A stretch of DNA of 64,000 nt from Corynebacterium renale (GTDB lineage: Bacteria; Actinomycetota; Actinomycetes; Mycobacteriales; Mycobacteriaceae): contig NZ_PDJF01000001.1 of NCBI RefSeq assembly GCF_002563965.1, positions 1,550,001 to 1,614,000 on the forward strand. Reading direction: 5' to 3'. The translations under genes and the position numbers were made by a program. Position 1 is the first letter of the stretch. Every line of letters starts with the position of its first letter. Below are positions 37,809-47,375 of this stretch, piece by piece. Under the pieces are notes generated by a model. It was not told the DNA's origin, searched no databases, and saw nothing but the letters and a program-made list of their open reading frames with translations.

Positions 37809-38099
37809 GTGAATGAACTAGGCTCGATACTTCTTATCCTTTTGCGCTTGTTTAGCATGATTTTGGTGTGGCGCATCCTCATCGAGATGATCCAATCTTT
37901 CTCGCGGTCGTTTCGGCCCCCACGGTGGTTTGCAGTCATTGGTGAAGTGATTTTCACCATCACGGATCCGCCAGTGAAGTTGTTGCGCAAACTTATCCCT
38001 CCGGTGCGGATGGGAGGGGTTGCCCTAGACGTATCGGTCTTAGTCCTGTTCTTCCTTATTATTGTTCTGCAAATTGTGGTCCAGCTAGTGTTTTTCTAG
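37809..38099 (+). CDS. YggT family membrane protein
   Basis: 96 residues from GTG 37809. Two membrane segments (about 4-24 and 73-95) surround a cytosolic loop with ARILIEMIQSFSRSFRPP-like sequence and the family motif FTITDPPVKLLRKLIPP. YggT proteins sit between sepF and divIVA in actinobacteria and Firmicutes; some are linked to osmotic stress or division. GTG 37800 is an alternative start three codons upstream. TATAGG at 37792-37797 may be the -10. Confidence 0.87.
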   Translation: MNELGSILLILLRLFSMILVWRILIEMIQSFSRSFRPPRWFAVIGEVIFTITDPPVKLLRKLIPPVRMGGVALDVSVLVLFFLIIVLQIVVQLVFF

Positions 38100-38108
38100 T
38101 CCTCATGC

Positions 38109-38163
38109 TGCTCCCAGCGACGAAGTCGCTGGGAGCAGGTACTACGCAGCTAGGAGCAGGTAC
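38109..38163. repeat. Perfect hairpin followed by an 11-bp direct repeat
   Basis: TGCTCCCAGCGAC (38109-38121) and GTCGCTGGGAGCA (38125-38137) form a perfect 13-bp stem with a GAA loop, but no T run follows. GGAGCAGGTAC occurs at 38132-38142 and again at 38153-38163, 21 bp apart (two helical turns). The hairpin may end yggT transcripts; the direct repeat may be a protein-binding site for the wag31 promoter. Confidence 0.6.
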
Positions 38164-38245
38164 GCAATATCGGGCACAGTTCGGGGCTGATTGGCGCAAA
38201 ATATAGCAAAATCTGGATTTAAACACGTGAAATCGAAGGTAAATA

Positions 38246-38274
38246 CTTACAAAAGTGAACCTTCCGGCTACAAT
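38246..38274 (+). promoter_or_regulatory. Promoter of wag31
   Basis: CTTACA (38246-38251) and TACAAT (38269-38274) are 17 bp apart. The start of transcription would be near 38281, giving an 89-nt leader. Confidence 0.6.
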
Positions 38275-38369
38275 GGCCAAGTACACAAGTAAAGTAGATA
38301 TCGTACCCGTGGGTATTATGCCTACAGAGTCGCCTTTTCGGGCGTAAATGCAATTGAAGGGAACGCCAC

Positions 38370-39242
38370 ATGCCGCTTACACCAGCAGACGTGCACAATG
38401 TCGCCTTTAGCAAGCCGCCTATCGGTAAGCGGGGCTACAACGAGGACGAAGTTGACCAGTTCCTCGATCTCGTAGAAGACACTCTTGCACAGTTGCAAGA
38501 TGAAAATGACGAGCTGCGTCAGCAAGTAGAGGAAGCTAAGAAGGCTGGTGGCGCTCCAGTCGCAGCATCCGGCACCGCCGATGAGGCCGCACTGCGCAAG
38601 GACATCGAGGCTAAGCTCCGCAAGGAGTACGAGGCCAAGATTCAGGCTGCAGAGCAGTCGGCACAAAAGGCTGAGAAGGCTGCCGAAGAAGCTCGTAAGC
38701 AGGCTGAGGAAGCCAAGAAGTCCCAGCCAGCCGCTGCCGCTACGGCCGCTACCGCTGGCGCAGCACCGGGCGCTGCTACCGCAGATACCCACATGCAGGC
38801 AGCCAAGGTCTTGGGCCTGGCTCAGGAGATGGCCGACCGCCTCACCTCCGAGGCGCAGTCCGAGTCCAAGTCCATGCTGGATGAGGCACGCCAGGCCGCC
38901 GAGAAGCAGCTCTCTGAAGCAGATACCACTGCTAAGAACAAGATCGCTGAGGCAGAAAAGAAGTCTCAGGAGACCTTGAACGATGCAAACTCCCGTGCAG
39001 AGGCTCAGGTCCGCCAGGCTGAGGAGAAGGCTCAGAACCTGCAGCGCGAAGCAGAGCGTAAGCACACCGAAATTATGAATACGGTCAAGCAACAGCAGAA
39101 CGCTCTGGAGACCCGCATTGCGGAACTGCGTACCTTCGAGCGCGAGTACCGTACCCGCCTGAAGACGATGCTGGAAGGCCAGCTCGAGGAACTCGAGTCC
39201 CGTCCGTCCGCTGCACCGAACACCGGCGAAAAGAAAGCATAG
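38370..39242 (+). CDS. wag31: Polar growth scaffold Wag31/DivIVA
   Basis: 290 residues. The N-terminal DivIVA domain ([39 protein letters not shown]) binds curved membrane; long coiled coils (about 60-125 and 150-265) with Ala-rich linkers form filaments. It recruits the lipid II machinery and the mycolate layer to the poles. In mycobacteria Thr73 is phosphorylated by PknA/B. ATG 38370 follows GAAGGGAAC. It has its own promoter and terminator and ends the division cluster. Confidence 0.95.
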   Translation: MPLTPADVHNVAFSKPPIGKRGYNEDEVDQFLDLVEDTLAQLQDENDELRQQVEEAKKAGGAPVAASGTADEAALRKDIEAKLRKEYEAKIQAAEQSAQKAEKAAEEARKQAEEAKKSQPAAAATAATAGAAPGAATADTHMQAAKVLGLAQEMADRLTSEAQSESKSMLDEARQAAEKQLSEADTTAKNKIAEAEKKSQETLNDANSRAEAQVRQAEEKAQNLQREAERKHTEIMNTVKQQQNALETRIAELRTFEREYRTRLKTMLEGQLEELESRPSAAPNTGEKKA

Positions 39243-39256
39243 CTTTCACACACTCG

Positions 39257-39290
39257 AAAACTGCCGCGTCCTCTGGGCGTGGCAGTTTTT
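39257..39290 (+). terminator. Terminator after wag31
   Basis: AAAACTGCC (39257-39265) pairs with GGCAGTTTT (39281-39289), with a 15-nt loop and T run. Confidence 0.85.
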
Positions 39291-39348
39291 GCGTATGGCA
39301 TACTTTTCTTACAGATTGGTACTCGGCCCCAGAGGAGAAATAAAAGAC

Positions 39349-39504
39349 ATGGTCATTGCACTGTTGTGCACACTCGTGGCAGCTTTTATCGTCTTCGTAC
39401 TGTGGGTCGTCGTGGGGCATACCGCCCTGGGAATCACATTTTTCGCACTGTTGGCGGTGGCCGCAGTGCTTTGGGTTGCAGACGTTCTGCGCAAGCGTCG
39501 ATAA
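39349..39504 (+). CDS. Small two-segment membrane protein
   Basis: 51 residues: two hydrophobic segments (about 2-21 and 25-44) and a basic end (DVLRKRR). AGAGGAGAAA at 39331-39340 is well spaced from ATG 39349, so a longer reading from 39289 is unlikely, because it would also overlap the wag31 terminator. Similar short proteins lie between divIVA and ileS in corynebacteria (cg2360 by position). Function unknown. Confidence 0.72.
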   Translation: MVIALLCTLVAAFIVFVLWVVVGHTALGITFFALLAVAAVLWVADVLRKRR

Positions 39505-39553
39505 GCACATCAAAAGGCGGGGGATTGCTACACCTAGCCAAAAGAAGTGGGCT

Positions 39554-39776
39554 ATACTACCTGCCATGGGCTTTGATCCGGCTATCACCGGGGAGCTTCC
39601 GGAAGAACCAGCCTTCGGGCTGAAGTAGAACCGGACGGGTGGAAACCGTTATCTTTCTCCACAAATGAAGCGGTCATGGCACTTGTTGTGGTGCCAGGGC
39701 AAGCAGGGTGGTACCGCGTGCGAATCCGTGCGTCCCTGCAGTAGCTCTCAAGCCGACACAAGTGGAGGAAGAAAAC
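39554..39776 (+). promoter_or_regulatory. Translational T-box riboswitch for ileS
   Basis: TATACT (39554-39559) is the -10. The transcript begins near 39566 with an ultrashort Stem I that carries the specifier AUC (39585-39587) for isoleucine. The T-box AGGGTGGTACCGCG is at 39705-39718; its TGGT (39709-39712) would pair with the ACCA end of uncharged tRNA-Ile. CTTTCTCCAC (39653-39662) can pair over 10 nt, with one G-U, with the ribosome-binding stretch GTGGAGGAAG just before the ATG. This is the known actinobacterial design in which uncharged tRNA frees the ribosome binding site instead of preventing termination. Confidence 0.92.
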
Positions 39777-42700
39777 ATGGCGCATGATCAGCGCGCGGGC
39801 GAAGGGGTAGGCCACGCCTATCCCAAGGTGGATATGACCGGCGGATCGTCCAAGTTCCCCGAGATGGAAGAAAACGTTCTGGAGTATTGGAAGGAAGACG
39901 ATACTTTCCAGGCGTCGCTCAAGCAGCGTGAAGGTGCGCAAGATTACGTCTTTTACGACGGCCCACCTTTTGCAAACGGCCTGCCACACTACGGGCACCT
40001 ACTGACCGGCTATGTCAAAGACATTGTTCCCCGCTACATGACGATGCGTGGCTATCACGTGCCACGCGTGTTCGGCTGGGACACTCACGGCCTGCCAGCA
40101 GAGCTGGAGGCAGAAAAGCAGCTTGGCATCACCGACAAGGGCCAGGTCGAGGCTATGGGCTTGGCAGAGTTCAACGCTTATTGCGCTAAGTCGGTTCTTG
40201 AGTACACCGATGAATGGCAGGAGTACGTCACTCGCCAGGCCCGCTGGGTCGATTTTGAGGGCGGCTACAAGACCATGGACATGACCTACATGGAGTCCGT
40301 GATCTGGGCGTTCAAGCAACTCTACGACAAGGGACTGATCTACCAGGGCTTCCGCGTGCTGCCATATTCCTGGGCTGAGCACACCCCGCTGTCTAACCAG
40401 GAGACTCGCCTGGATGACTCCTACAAGATGCGTCAGGACCCAACCCTGACCGTCACCATGCCGCTGACTGGTGCATGGGAAGGAACTGCTGCAGTCGAAA
40501 CGTGGGAGAAGCACCCAGAGCTTCACGACGCCGCCGCCATCGCCTGGACTACTACGCCATGGACCCTGCCGTCGAACTTGGCTCTGGCTGTCCACCCTGA
40601 GGTGGACTACGTACTGGTAGCCATCGGTTCTGAATCTTCTGTTCCAGAATTCGCCGGAAAGAAGGTCCTGCTCGCAGCAGATCTGCAGGGCGCATACGCC
40701 AAGGAATTGGGCAAGGACGCCGAGGTCGTGGCCAACTTCCCAGGCCGCGAGCTTGTCGGCCTGACCTACACCCCGATCTTTGACTACTTTGCCGATCGCG
40801 CAGAAAGTGGCGCTTTCCGGATCTTGGGTGCCGACTACGTCACTACCGAGGACGGTACTGGTGTTGTTCACCAGGCCCCAGCTTTCGGTGAAGACGATAT
40901 GAACGTGTGCAACGAGGCCGGCATCGAGCTGGTCATCCCCGTCGACATGGACGGTAAGTTCACCTCCCTGGTCCCTGAGTACGAAGGCCAACTGGTCTTC
41001 GATGCAAACAAGGAGATTATCAAGGATCTTAAGGCCAAGGGCCGTGTACTGCGTCACCAGACTATCGAGCACTCCTACCCACACTCGTGGCGTTCAGGAA
41101 CCCCGCTGATCTACATGGCTTTGCCATCCTGGTTCATTTCCGTGACCAAGTTCCGCGACCTTATGGTCAAGCTCAACCACGAAGAAATTGACTGGATCCC
41201 CGAGCACGTACGTGATGGCCAGTTCGGCAAGTGGCTAGAAGGCGCCCGCGACTGGAATATCTCCCGTTCCCGTTACTGGGGTTCCCCAATCCCAGCGTGG
41301 GTGTCGGATAACCCCGAGTACCCGCGTGTGGACGTTTACGGCTCCCTCGACGAGCTGGAAGCTGACTTCGGTGTGCGCCCAGAATCCCTGCACCGCCCAT
41401 ACATCGACGAACTGACCCGCCCGAACCCAGATGACCCGACGGGCAAGTCCACCATGCGCCGCGTCCCAGACGTCCTCGACGTGTGGTTCGATTCCGGTTC
41501 CATGCCTTTCGCACAGAAGCACTACCCGTTCGAAAACAAGGACTGGTTCGAATCCCATTCGCCAGCCGACTTCATCGTGGAGTACATCGGCCAGACCCGT
41601 GGCTGGTTCTACGTCATGCACGTGCTGTCGGTTGCGCTCTTCGGTCGCCCGGCCTACAAGAAGGTCGTGGCTCACGGCATCGTGTTGGGCAACGACGGCC
41701 TGAAGATGTCCAAGTCCAAGGGCAACTACCCGAATGTCAACGAGGTCTTTGACCGCGATGGCTCGGACGCTATGCGTTGGTTCCTTATGAGTTCTCCGAT
41801 CCTGCGCGGCGGCAATCTCATTGTCACCGAACAGGGCATCCGGGAGGGCGTGCGCCAGGCATTGCTGCCGATGTGGAACGCGTACTCCTTCCTGCAGCTG
41901 TATTCCGGTAAGCCTGCAACCTGGTCCGTGGACTCCACCGACGTACTGGACCGCTACATCCTGGCCAAGCTGCACGACCTCGTCCGCAACGTCCGCGAGG
42001 CTCTCGACGACACGGACATCTCGCGTGCCTGCGATGAGGTCCGCCTCTTCGCCGACGCCCTGACCAACTGGTACGTGCGCCGTTCCCGTCAGCGTTTCTG
42101 GGCTGGCGACGACCAGCACCCAGAGGCGTTCAACACACTGTACACCGTGCTGGAAACCCTGACACGCGTGGCAGCCCCGTTGCTTCCGATGATTTCCGAA
42201 GTCATCTGGCGCGGCCTGACCGGCGAACGCTCGGTCCACCTCACCGACTTCCCGAACGCGGAAGACTTCCCGGCAGACCCAGACCTCGTGGCAGCCATGG
42301 ACGCGACACGTGGGGTATGCTCCGCGGCGTCGTCGGTACGCAAAGCTCATCAGCTGCGCAACCGCCTCCCGCTGCCGCGCCTGACGGTTGCTCTGGAAAA
42401 CTCGGAATCGTTGGCGGAGTTCGCGGACATCATTCGCGACGAAGTCAACGTGAAGGAAGTCTCGCTGACTGACGACGTCGCATCCGTCGGCAGCTTCGAC
42501 GTCGTCGTCAACGCTAAGGTTGCTGGCCCTCGCCTGGGCAAGGACGTGCAACGTGCGATTAAGGCCGTCAAGTCCGGCAACTACGAGCGTGATGGCGAAA
42601 ACGTCGTCGCTGACGGCATCGTCTTGAACCCAGATGAATACACCGAACGCCTCGTTGCGGAGGACCCGGAGTCAACCGCACGCGTTGAGGGCCTAGGTGG

Positions 42701-42989
42701 CCTGGTCGTCCTAGACATGTCTGTCACCGAGGAACTGGAAGCTGAAGGCTGGGCAGCGGACGTCGTCCGTGGCTTGCAAGACGCCCGCAAGGCGGAGGAC
42801 TTCGAAGTCTCCGACCGCATCGAGGTCGTGCTTTCCGTACCGGCTGAGTCCCTTGAGTGGGCCCAGCGCCACCAGGACTACATCGCAGGCGAGGTACTGG
42901 CAACCTCGTTCACGGTGACCACCGACGCCCTGGAAGGTGAAACCCACGAGGTTATCAAGAACGTAACCGCGCAGGTGGCTAAGGCTTAA
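39777..42989 (+). CDS. ileS: Isoleucyl-tRNA synthetase
   Basis: 1070 residues from ATG 39777. A class Ia synthetase that charges tRNA-Ile. HYGH at 71-74 is the HIGH motif and KMSKS begins at Lys643. The editing domain ([38 protein letters not shown]) hydrolyses Val-tRNA-Ile. It is the long, eukaryote-like type common in actinobacteria, and lacks the C-terminal zinc finger of the E. coli type. The frame is open upstream to 39708 through the T-box, which is non-coding. Confidence 0.96.
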   Translation: MAHDQRAGEGVGHAYPKVDMTGGSSKFPEMEENVLEYWKEDDTFQASLKQREGAQDYVFYDGPPFANGLPHYGHLLTGYVKDIVPRYMTMRGYHVPRVFGWDTHGLPAELEAEKQLGITDKGQVEAMGLAEFNAYCAKSVLEYTDEWQEYVTRQARWVDFEGGYKTMDMTYMESVIWAFKQLYDKGLIYQGFRVLPYSWAEHTPLSNQETRLDDSYKMRQDPTLTVTMPLTGAWEGTAAVETWEKHPELHDAAAIAWTTTPWTLPSNLALAVHPEVDYVLVAIGSESSVPEFAGKKVLLAADLQGAYAKELGKDAEVVANFPGRELVGLTYTPIFDYFADRAESGAFRILGADYVTTEDGTGVVHQAPAFGEDDMNVCNEAGIELVIPVDMDGKFTSLVPEYEGQLVFDANKEIIKDLKAKGRVLRHQTIEHSYPHSWRSGTPLIYMALPSWFISVTKFRDLMVKLNHEEIDWIPEHVRDGQFGKWLEGARDWNISRSRYWGSPIPAWVSDNPEYPRVDVYGSLDELEADFGVRPESLHRPYIDELTRPNPDDPTGKSTMRRVPDVLDVWFDSGSMPFAQKHYPFENKDWFESHSPADFIVEYIGQTRGWFYVMHVLSVALFGRPAYKKVVAHGIVLGNDGLKMSKSKGNYPNVNEVFDRDGSDAMRWFLMSSPILRGGNLIVTEQGIREGVRQALLPMWNAYSFLQLYSGKPATWSVDSTDVLDRYILAKLHDLVRNVREALDDTDISRACDEVRLFADALTNWYVRRSRQRFWAGDDQHPEAFNTLYTVLETLTRVAAPLLPMISEVIWRGLTGERSVHLTDFPNAEDFPADPDLVAAMDATRGVCSAASSVRKAHQLRNRLPLPRLTVALENSESLAEFADIIRDEVNVKEVSLTDDVASVGSFDVVVNAKVAGPRLGKDVQRAIKAVKSGNYERDGENVVADGIVLNPDEYTERLVAEDPESTARVEGLGGLVVLDMSVTEELEAEGWAADVVRGLQDARKAEDFEVSDRIEVVLSVPAESLEWAQRHQDYIAGEVLATSFTVTTDALEGETHEVIKNVTAQVAKA

Positions 42990-43018
42990 ACACCGGCCTA
43001 GTCGCCACGCCGTGGCTA

Positions 43019-43063
43019 CCACGCGCCCCGGTTGCTCCAGTGTGAGCAACCGGGGCGTGGCTT
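43019..43063 (+). terminator. Terminator after ileS
   Basis: GCCCCGGTTGCTC (43026-43038, with its preceding G) pairs with GAGCAACCGGGGC (43045-43057). A perfect 13-bp stem with a 6-nt loop; the T run is short. Confidence 0.75.
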
Positions 43064-43110
43064 ATTACAATGAGACCTTTGGCTTCCGCAGAAATGAAAA
43101 GGAGACAGCC

Positions 43111-44001
43111 GTGCGCCATGTAGTGTGGACCGCCCCGTTGCTGATGATTGCTGCAGGCTCATCCAACTACTTCGGTGCTGCGCTGGCAGTGGGGCTTTTC
43201 GACGTCTTCCCACCCTGGATTGTCGCCTGGATGCGTATGACCGCGGCCGGTGTCATCCTGTGTATCCTTTTCCGGCCGAAGTTGACCCATTTCACCGGGC
43301 GCGCCGGGCTGCAAGCTTTGATTTATGGGGTGGCCACTCTGGGAATGAACGCTGCATTTTACCAGGCGATTGCGCAATTACCAATCGGTACGGCGGTGGC
43401 CATTGAGTTTTCTGGACCCGTGGTGTTGGCTGCAGTAACGTCGCGCAACGTGCGTGACTGGGCTGCAGTCATCGCGGCAGCGGTGGGCGTCGTGGTGCTC
43501 AGCGGTGCCCAGTGGGGTGGCTCCGCATCTGGGGTGCTATTCGCGCTGCTCGCAGCTATTTTGTGGGCCACGTACGTCGTGGTGGGGGCAAAGATTTCCG
43601 GCGATAAAGATAGTACGTGGCAGTCGATGGCGGCCGGGATGATTATGTCTGGTGTGCTAGCGTCGCCGGCGACGATAGCAGGATGGCCTCATGGTCAGAC
43701 GGAGATAAGCTACTGGGTTGTGCTGGCGATCGCGTTGGGGTTAGGCATTTTGTCGGCGGTTATTCCGTACGGCATGGACCTGATAATCTTGCGTCTGGCA
43801 GGCCCGGCATACTTTTCTGTTTTGCTTGCACTGTTGCCGGTCACGGGTGCTGTTGTGGGAGCGCTCAGTCTGGGGCAGATGCTCTCTGCCGCAGAGATAG
43901 TGGGCATGGTGCTCGTCGTGATTGCTGTACTGTTGCGCACTCCGCCCGCCGCAGAGAGCCAGACCGTTGAGGAAGTAGAACCAAAACAGCCAAGCGCATA
44001 A
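43111..44001 (+). CDS. EamA/RhtA family transporter
   Basis: 296 residues from GTG 43111, with ten membrane segments in two EamA repeats. Relatives export threonine, homoserine or other amino acids; the substrate is unknown. AAAAGGAGA lies about 7 nt before GTG 43111. The frame is open upstream to 43012, but that would run through the ileS terminator. dinB begins 10 nt after the stop. Confidence 0.83.
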   Translation: MRHVVWTAPLLMIAAGSSNYFGAALAVGLFDVFPPWIVAWMRMTAAGVILCILFRPKLTHFTGRAGLQALIYGVATLGMNAAFYQAIAQLPIGTAVAIEFSGPVVLAAVTSRNVRDWAAVIAAAVGVVVLSGAQWGGSASGVLFALLAAILWATYVVVGAKISGDKDSTWQSMAAGMIMSGVLASPATIAGWPHGQTEISYWVVLAIALGLGILSAVIPYGMDLIILRLAGPAYFSVLLALLPVTGAVVGALSLGQMLSAAEIVGMVLVVIAVLLRTPPAAESQTVEEVEPKQPSA

Positions 44002-44011
44002 GGTGGCGGTT

Positions 44012-45403
44012 ATGCGGCGTTGGGTTCTTCACATTGACATGGATGCGTTCTTCGCATCGTGTGAGCAGCTCACTCGGCCTACGCTTCGGGGACGTCCGGT
44101 GCTCGTCGGTGGGCGTAGCGGTAGGGGAGTGATTGCTGGCGCATCGTATGAGGCACGCGCGTATGGAGCCCATTCTGCAATGCCGATGTACCGGGCCCTG
44201 AACTTAGTGGGCTACAAGGCAATTGCTGTCCCGGGGCGCCACGTGGTGTACCGGATGGCGTCGGCACGCATTTTTGAGGTCATCGAGCGCAAGGCTGGTG
44301 TGATTGAAAAGCTGTCTATCGACGAAGGCTTCATCGAACCTGAGGTACTGCAGGGAGCCAGCGCCGAGGAGGTGCGTGCATGGGGTGAGGAGCTCCGCGC
44401 CGAAGTATTCCAAGAGACGGGCCTGACCGCTTCGATCGGGGCGGGGTCGGGCAAACAGTTCGCCAAAATAGGTTCGGATGAAGCTAAACCCGACGGCATG
44501 TTCGTGATTGAGCATGAGAAAGAATTAGAGTGGCTGCACCCGCTTGCAGTGAACAAGTTGTGGGGTGTGGGACCGGTGACCCACACAAAACTCAAGGCTG
44601 CTGGCGTAGAAACCATCGGCGACCTTGCAGCATTGACGCGCCCCGAGGTAGAGATCATCTTGGGTAATTCGGTGGGGCTGCAACTGTGGCAGCTGGCGCA
44701 GGGCATCGATGAGCGTCCCGTCGAGCAGCGCGCTGAAGCAAAGTCGGTGTCCGCTGAGCACACCTACGCCCGTGATTTAACGACGAAAGCGCAGGTAGAC
44801 AAAGCCGTCGAGCGTTCAGCGCACGACGCCCATATGCGCCTCCTGAAGGATGGGCGTGGCGCGAGGACGGTCACTGTGAAGTTGCGCATGAACGATTTCC
44901 GCATCGAATCCCGCTCCGCCACGCTGCCGTACGCGACCGATGACGCTGAACTCCTTCTTGCTCTTGCCGGCAAGCTCACCCGTTACCCCGATGAAGTCGG
45001 CCCAATCCGCCTGGTGGGTGTGGGGTACTCCGGTTTGGAAGCCGACCGGCAGGACGTGATGTTCCCGGAGTTGGATCTCATTGCGCATACCCCCGTGACT
45101 GCCGACGACGACTACGAGGTTGGCGTCGCAGGGCAGGCTATTGAAGCCGGCTTCGAGATCACCAGCGAGGTAGAAGAAACCCACGAAGGCTGGCAGCCTG
45201 GCGATGATGTTTACCACGAACAGTACGGTCACGGGTGGGTGCAGGGGGCGGGAGCGGGCGTCGTGTCGGTCCGCTTTGAAACTCGCGCTACGGGACCCGG
45301 GCCTGCGAAAACCTTTCCCCTGGACACGGAAGAATTACAGCCCGCTGATCCCATAGATTCACTTGCGTGGGAAGACTGGATCGCACAGCGCGAAAGTCTG
45401 TAA
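44012..45403 (+). CDS. dinB: Y-family DNA polymerase IV (DinB)
   Basis: 463 residues from ATG 44012. Error-prone translesion polymerase. The catalytic Asp residues are in HIDMDAFFASCEQ (Asp9, Asp11) and KLSIDEGFIEP; the helix-hairpin-helix WGVGPVTHTKLKAAGVETIGDLA and the little finger domain follow. About 75 extra C-terminal residues (HEGWQPGDDVYHEQYGHGWV...) look like a small beta-barrel of the SH3/Tudor type also seen in helicase tails. No short clamp-binding QxxLF-like end is obvious. AAGG is about 8 nt before the ATG; GTG 44003 is an alternative. Confidence 0.9.
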   Translation: MRRWVLHIDMDAFFASCEQLTRPTLRGRPVLVGGRSGRGVIAGASYEARAYGAHSAMPMYRALNLVGYKAIAVPGRHVVYRMASARIFEVIERKAGVIEKLSIDEGFIEPEVLQGASAEEVRAWGEELRAEVFQETGLTASIGAGSGKQFAKIGSDEAKPDGMFVIEHEKELEWLHPLAVNKLWGVGPVTHTKLKAAGVETIGDLAALTRPEVEIILGNSVGLQLWQLAQGIDERPVEQRAEAKSVSAEHTYARDLTTKAQVDKAVERSAHDAHMRLLKDGRGARTVTVKLRMNDFRIESRSATLPYATDDAELLLALAGKLTRYPDEVGPIRLVGVGYSGLEADRQDVMFPELDLIAHTPVTADDDYEVGVAGQAIEAGFEITSEVEETHEGWQPGDDVYHEQYGHGWVQGAGAGVVSVRFETRATGPGPAKTFPLDTEELQPADPIDSLAWEDWIAQRESL

Positions 45404-45410
45404 CCGGCCG

Positions 45411-46427
45411 CTAGAACAGTGTCCGGGGATCACTACCGGTGGCTAAGGCTGCGAGGAGGGCGATGCGGGCTTGTCCCGCGCTCAAGATACCGCCGGGGAT
45501 GACGCCGCGTGCGGCTAGCTCAGCGCCACCACCGGCGCCCCCATATTCGGCGACTACCGGCCCGGAAGCAGCGCGGGAGGTCATCACTACGGGGATACCG
45601 GCTTCGACCGCGGCTTCTGCGGCGGCACCACAGGCAGTACCAATGTTGCCCGCGCCCATTCCTACGAGCACGATGCCGGCCGCACCCCGCTGGACTGCAG
45701 CTTCGATGAGCGTTCCTGGCGCGCCCGGCCAGCAATAGATGATGTCAACGTCACCGCGCCCGCCAAGTGGGGCCAGGGGGAGTGCCTGCGGCCTCGTGGG
45801 TTCGGCAGGGCCGTCGTACGTGAACCCGGGTTCTGCGATGGTGTGCGTTTTCGTGGTCCCGCGGGCAGGTAGGACGTGCGTGCCCATCACGATGAGCGAA
45901 CCCATCTCACGTGCGGAAGGATCCATGGCCACCATGGCGGCGTTGGCTAAGTTGCGAGGCCCGTCTGCGGATGGGTCGTCGGCAGGGCGCATCGCTCCGG
46001 TGAAAATTACGGGACGCGGGTCGTGGTGGAAGAGGTCGCTGGCCAAGGCTGTTTCTTCCATGGAGTCAGTGCCGTGTGTGACTACGACACCTGTCACAGT
46101 GGGGTCTGCTAACGCAGTGGCTATCGCTTGCAGGATGCGATCGATGTCTTCCACGGTGAGCGAGGAGGAGTCGAGGTGCGCTACGTCGTTGACCGTGAAA
46201 CGGACGTGCTCCGCGTCGAAGTGGCTGGCGACTTCACGGACTACATCCTCGCCGCTGACAGTGGGGATTAAGGCGCCCTGCGCGTCACGGGTGCATGCGA
46301 TGGTCCCGCCAGTGGTGATCACCGCGATGTGTGCGCTCGGCGTGTGGTCCGACGTGTGTGGTGTGCCCATGGCTGTCAATTGTTTCACAGCGCGGGCAGG
46401 GTGGGCTGAATAGGTTTCAATAGTCAC
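45411..46427 (-). CDS. ansA: L-asparaginase
   Basis: 338 residues. It hydrolyses asparagine to aspartate and ammonia. The first catalytic Thr is in ITTGGTIA and the second in VVTHGTDSMEETA. No signal peptide is seen, so it acts in the cytosol. The GTG 46427 start gives a 19-residue lead before ATG 46370 (MGTPHTSD); neither has a clear ribosome binding site. It converges with dinB, with 7 nt between the two stop codons. Confidence 0.88.
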   Translation of the reverse strand: MTIETYSAHPARAVKQLTAMGTPHTSDHTPSAHIAVITTGGTIACTRDAQGALIPTVSGEDVVREVASHFDAEHVRFTVNDVAHLDSSSLTVEDIDRILQAIATALADPTVTGVVVTHGTDSMEETALASDLFHHDPRPVIFTGAMRPADDPSADGPRNLANAAMVAMDPSAREMGSLIVMGTHVLPARGTTKTHTIAEPGFTYDGPAEPTRPQALPLAPLGGRGDVDIIYCWPGAPGTLIEAAVQRGAAGIVLVGMGAGNIGTACGAAAEAAVEAGIPVVMTSRAASGPVVAEYGGAGGGAELAARGVIPGGILSAGQARIALLAALATGSDPRTLF

Positions 46428-46550
46428 ACGTGTAACATGGGTGTACTAGACGAGAAGCCCTGAAGGCGGCGTCAGCTTTCAGGTTGCTTCACGACGGTCG
46501 CCCTACGCGTCCCAGCGCAACGTCGTAAGTAAACAGCAAAGGAGAATGAC

Positions 46551-47150
46551 GTGAAAATTTCTGCCCTCGGTGCTACCGCAGCTGTCGTAGGCCTTTCCCT
46601 CACCCTGACCGCTTGTGGAGGTGGCGACGACTCTAAGACCACCACCGCTCAGTCGAGCTCGGCGACGACCAGCGCAGCAGCAACCGCTCCAATGCCAACG
46701 GCAGCTGATCTCAACGCGGTTCTGGCCACCGCGACGGACCCGAACGCAACCGTGGAGCAGAAGGTTGCCACCGTCCAAGGCAGTGAAACCGCCCCTGAAC
46801 TCTTCGAGGTGATGACCGCCTCCAAGGCTGAATCTGGCGCGGATTTCCAGGTTGTCGACCCAGTTCTTCCTGGCTACACCACCGAGTCAGTACTGGCGAC
46901 CGTGAACTTCACCCTCCCAGACCGGCCTGCTCAGGTTGCTGACAACGTGGAATTCGTCTACGAAGATGGCACCTGGAAACTCTCCGATTCGTGGGCATGC
47001 ACCCTAATCTCTTCGACCGTCCCAGACCAGCTCCCGGCAATGTGCAACGACAAGGTATCCGCGCCAATCGCGCAGGATCCAGCTCCTGCACCGGAAGCAC
47101 CTGCGGACCAGCCTGCACCGGAGGCTCCAGCAGAAGCACCTGCTCCGTAG
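46551..47150 (+). CDS. Lipoprotein with an MTB12-like domain
   Basis: 199 residues. The signal peptide ends in the lipobox LTAC (Cys22), so it is a lipid-anchored surface protein. A Ser/Thr/Ala linker is followed by a domain (about 50-165) of the low-molecular-weight antigen MTB12 type: PTAADLNAVLATATDPNATVEQK...ELFEVM and VEFVYEDGTWKLSDSWAC. Two Cys in the end of that domain could bond. The C-terminal 30 residues are Pro/Ala/Glu repeats that may cross or bind the wall. GTG 46551 follows AAAGGAGAA. Confidence 0.82.
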   Translation: MKISALGATAAVVGLSLTLTACGGGDDSKTTTAQSSSATTSAAATAPMPTAADLNAVLATATDPNATVEQKVATVQGSETAPELFEVMTASKAESGADFQVVDPVLPGYTTESVLATVNFTLPDRPAQVADNVEFVYEDGTWKLSDSWACTLISSTVPDQLPAMCNDKVSAPIAQDPAPAPEAPADQPAPEAPAEAPAP

Positions 47151-47162
47151 ACCCGTATATTT

Positions 47163-47198
47163 AAGGCCTGGCGCGTCACTCGTGCCAGGCCTTTTTAG
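47163..47198 (+). terminator. Terminator after the MTB12-like lipoprotein gene
   Basis: AAGGCCTGGC pairs perfectly with GCCAGGCCTT across an 11-nt loop and is followed by TTT. Confidence 0.9.
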
Positions 47199-47253
47199 TT
47201 ACCGCGTCACGCTGGCGGGTTTTGGCTATACGCCGATTGTAGCGCATGATAAT

Positions 47254-47328
47254 AAAAAGACATTCTGCTAGTTTGGGGTCGTTAAACCCACAGGTGAATT
47301 TTCCCAGATGACCACAGAATGTCTTTTT
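47254..47328. repeat. 75-bp element with 14-bp perfect terminal inverted repeats
   Basis: AAAAAGACATTCTG (47254-47267) is repeated inverted as CAGAATGTCTTTTT (47315-47328), with a 47-nt centre. No target-site duplication is visible. It could be a small non-autonomous element remnant, a two-way terminator or a hairpin RNA. No protein gene overlaps it. Confidence 0.6.
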
Positions 47329-47375
47329 CATATTGTTGCCAAGCCCATGCTCCCCAGCTACGGGCGCCACGGATG

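Noticed and set aside
41235..42551. A 438-residue minus-strand frame within ileS
   Set aside because: Antisense shadow caused by codon bias; composition is Val/Arg/His-rich without any recognisable fold.
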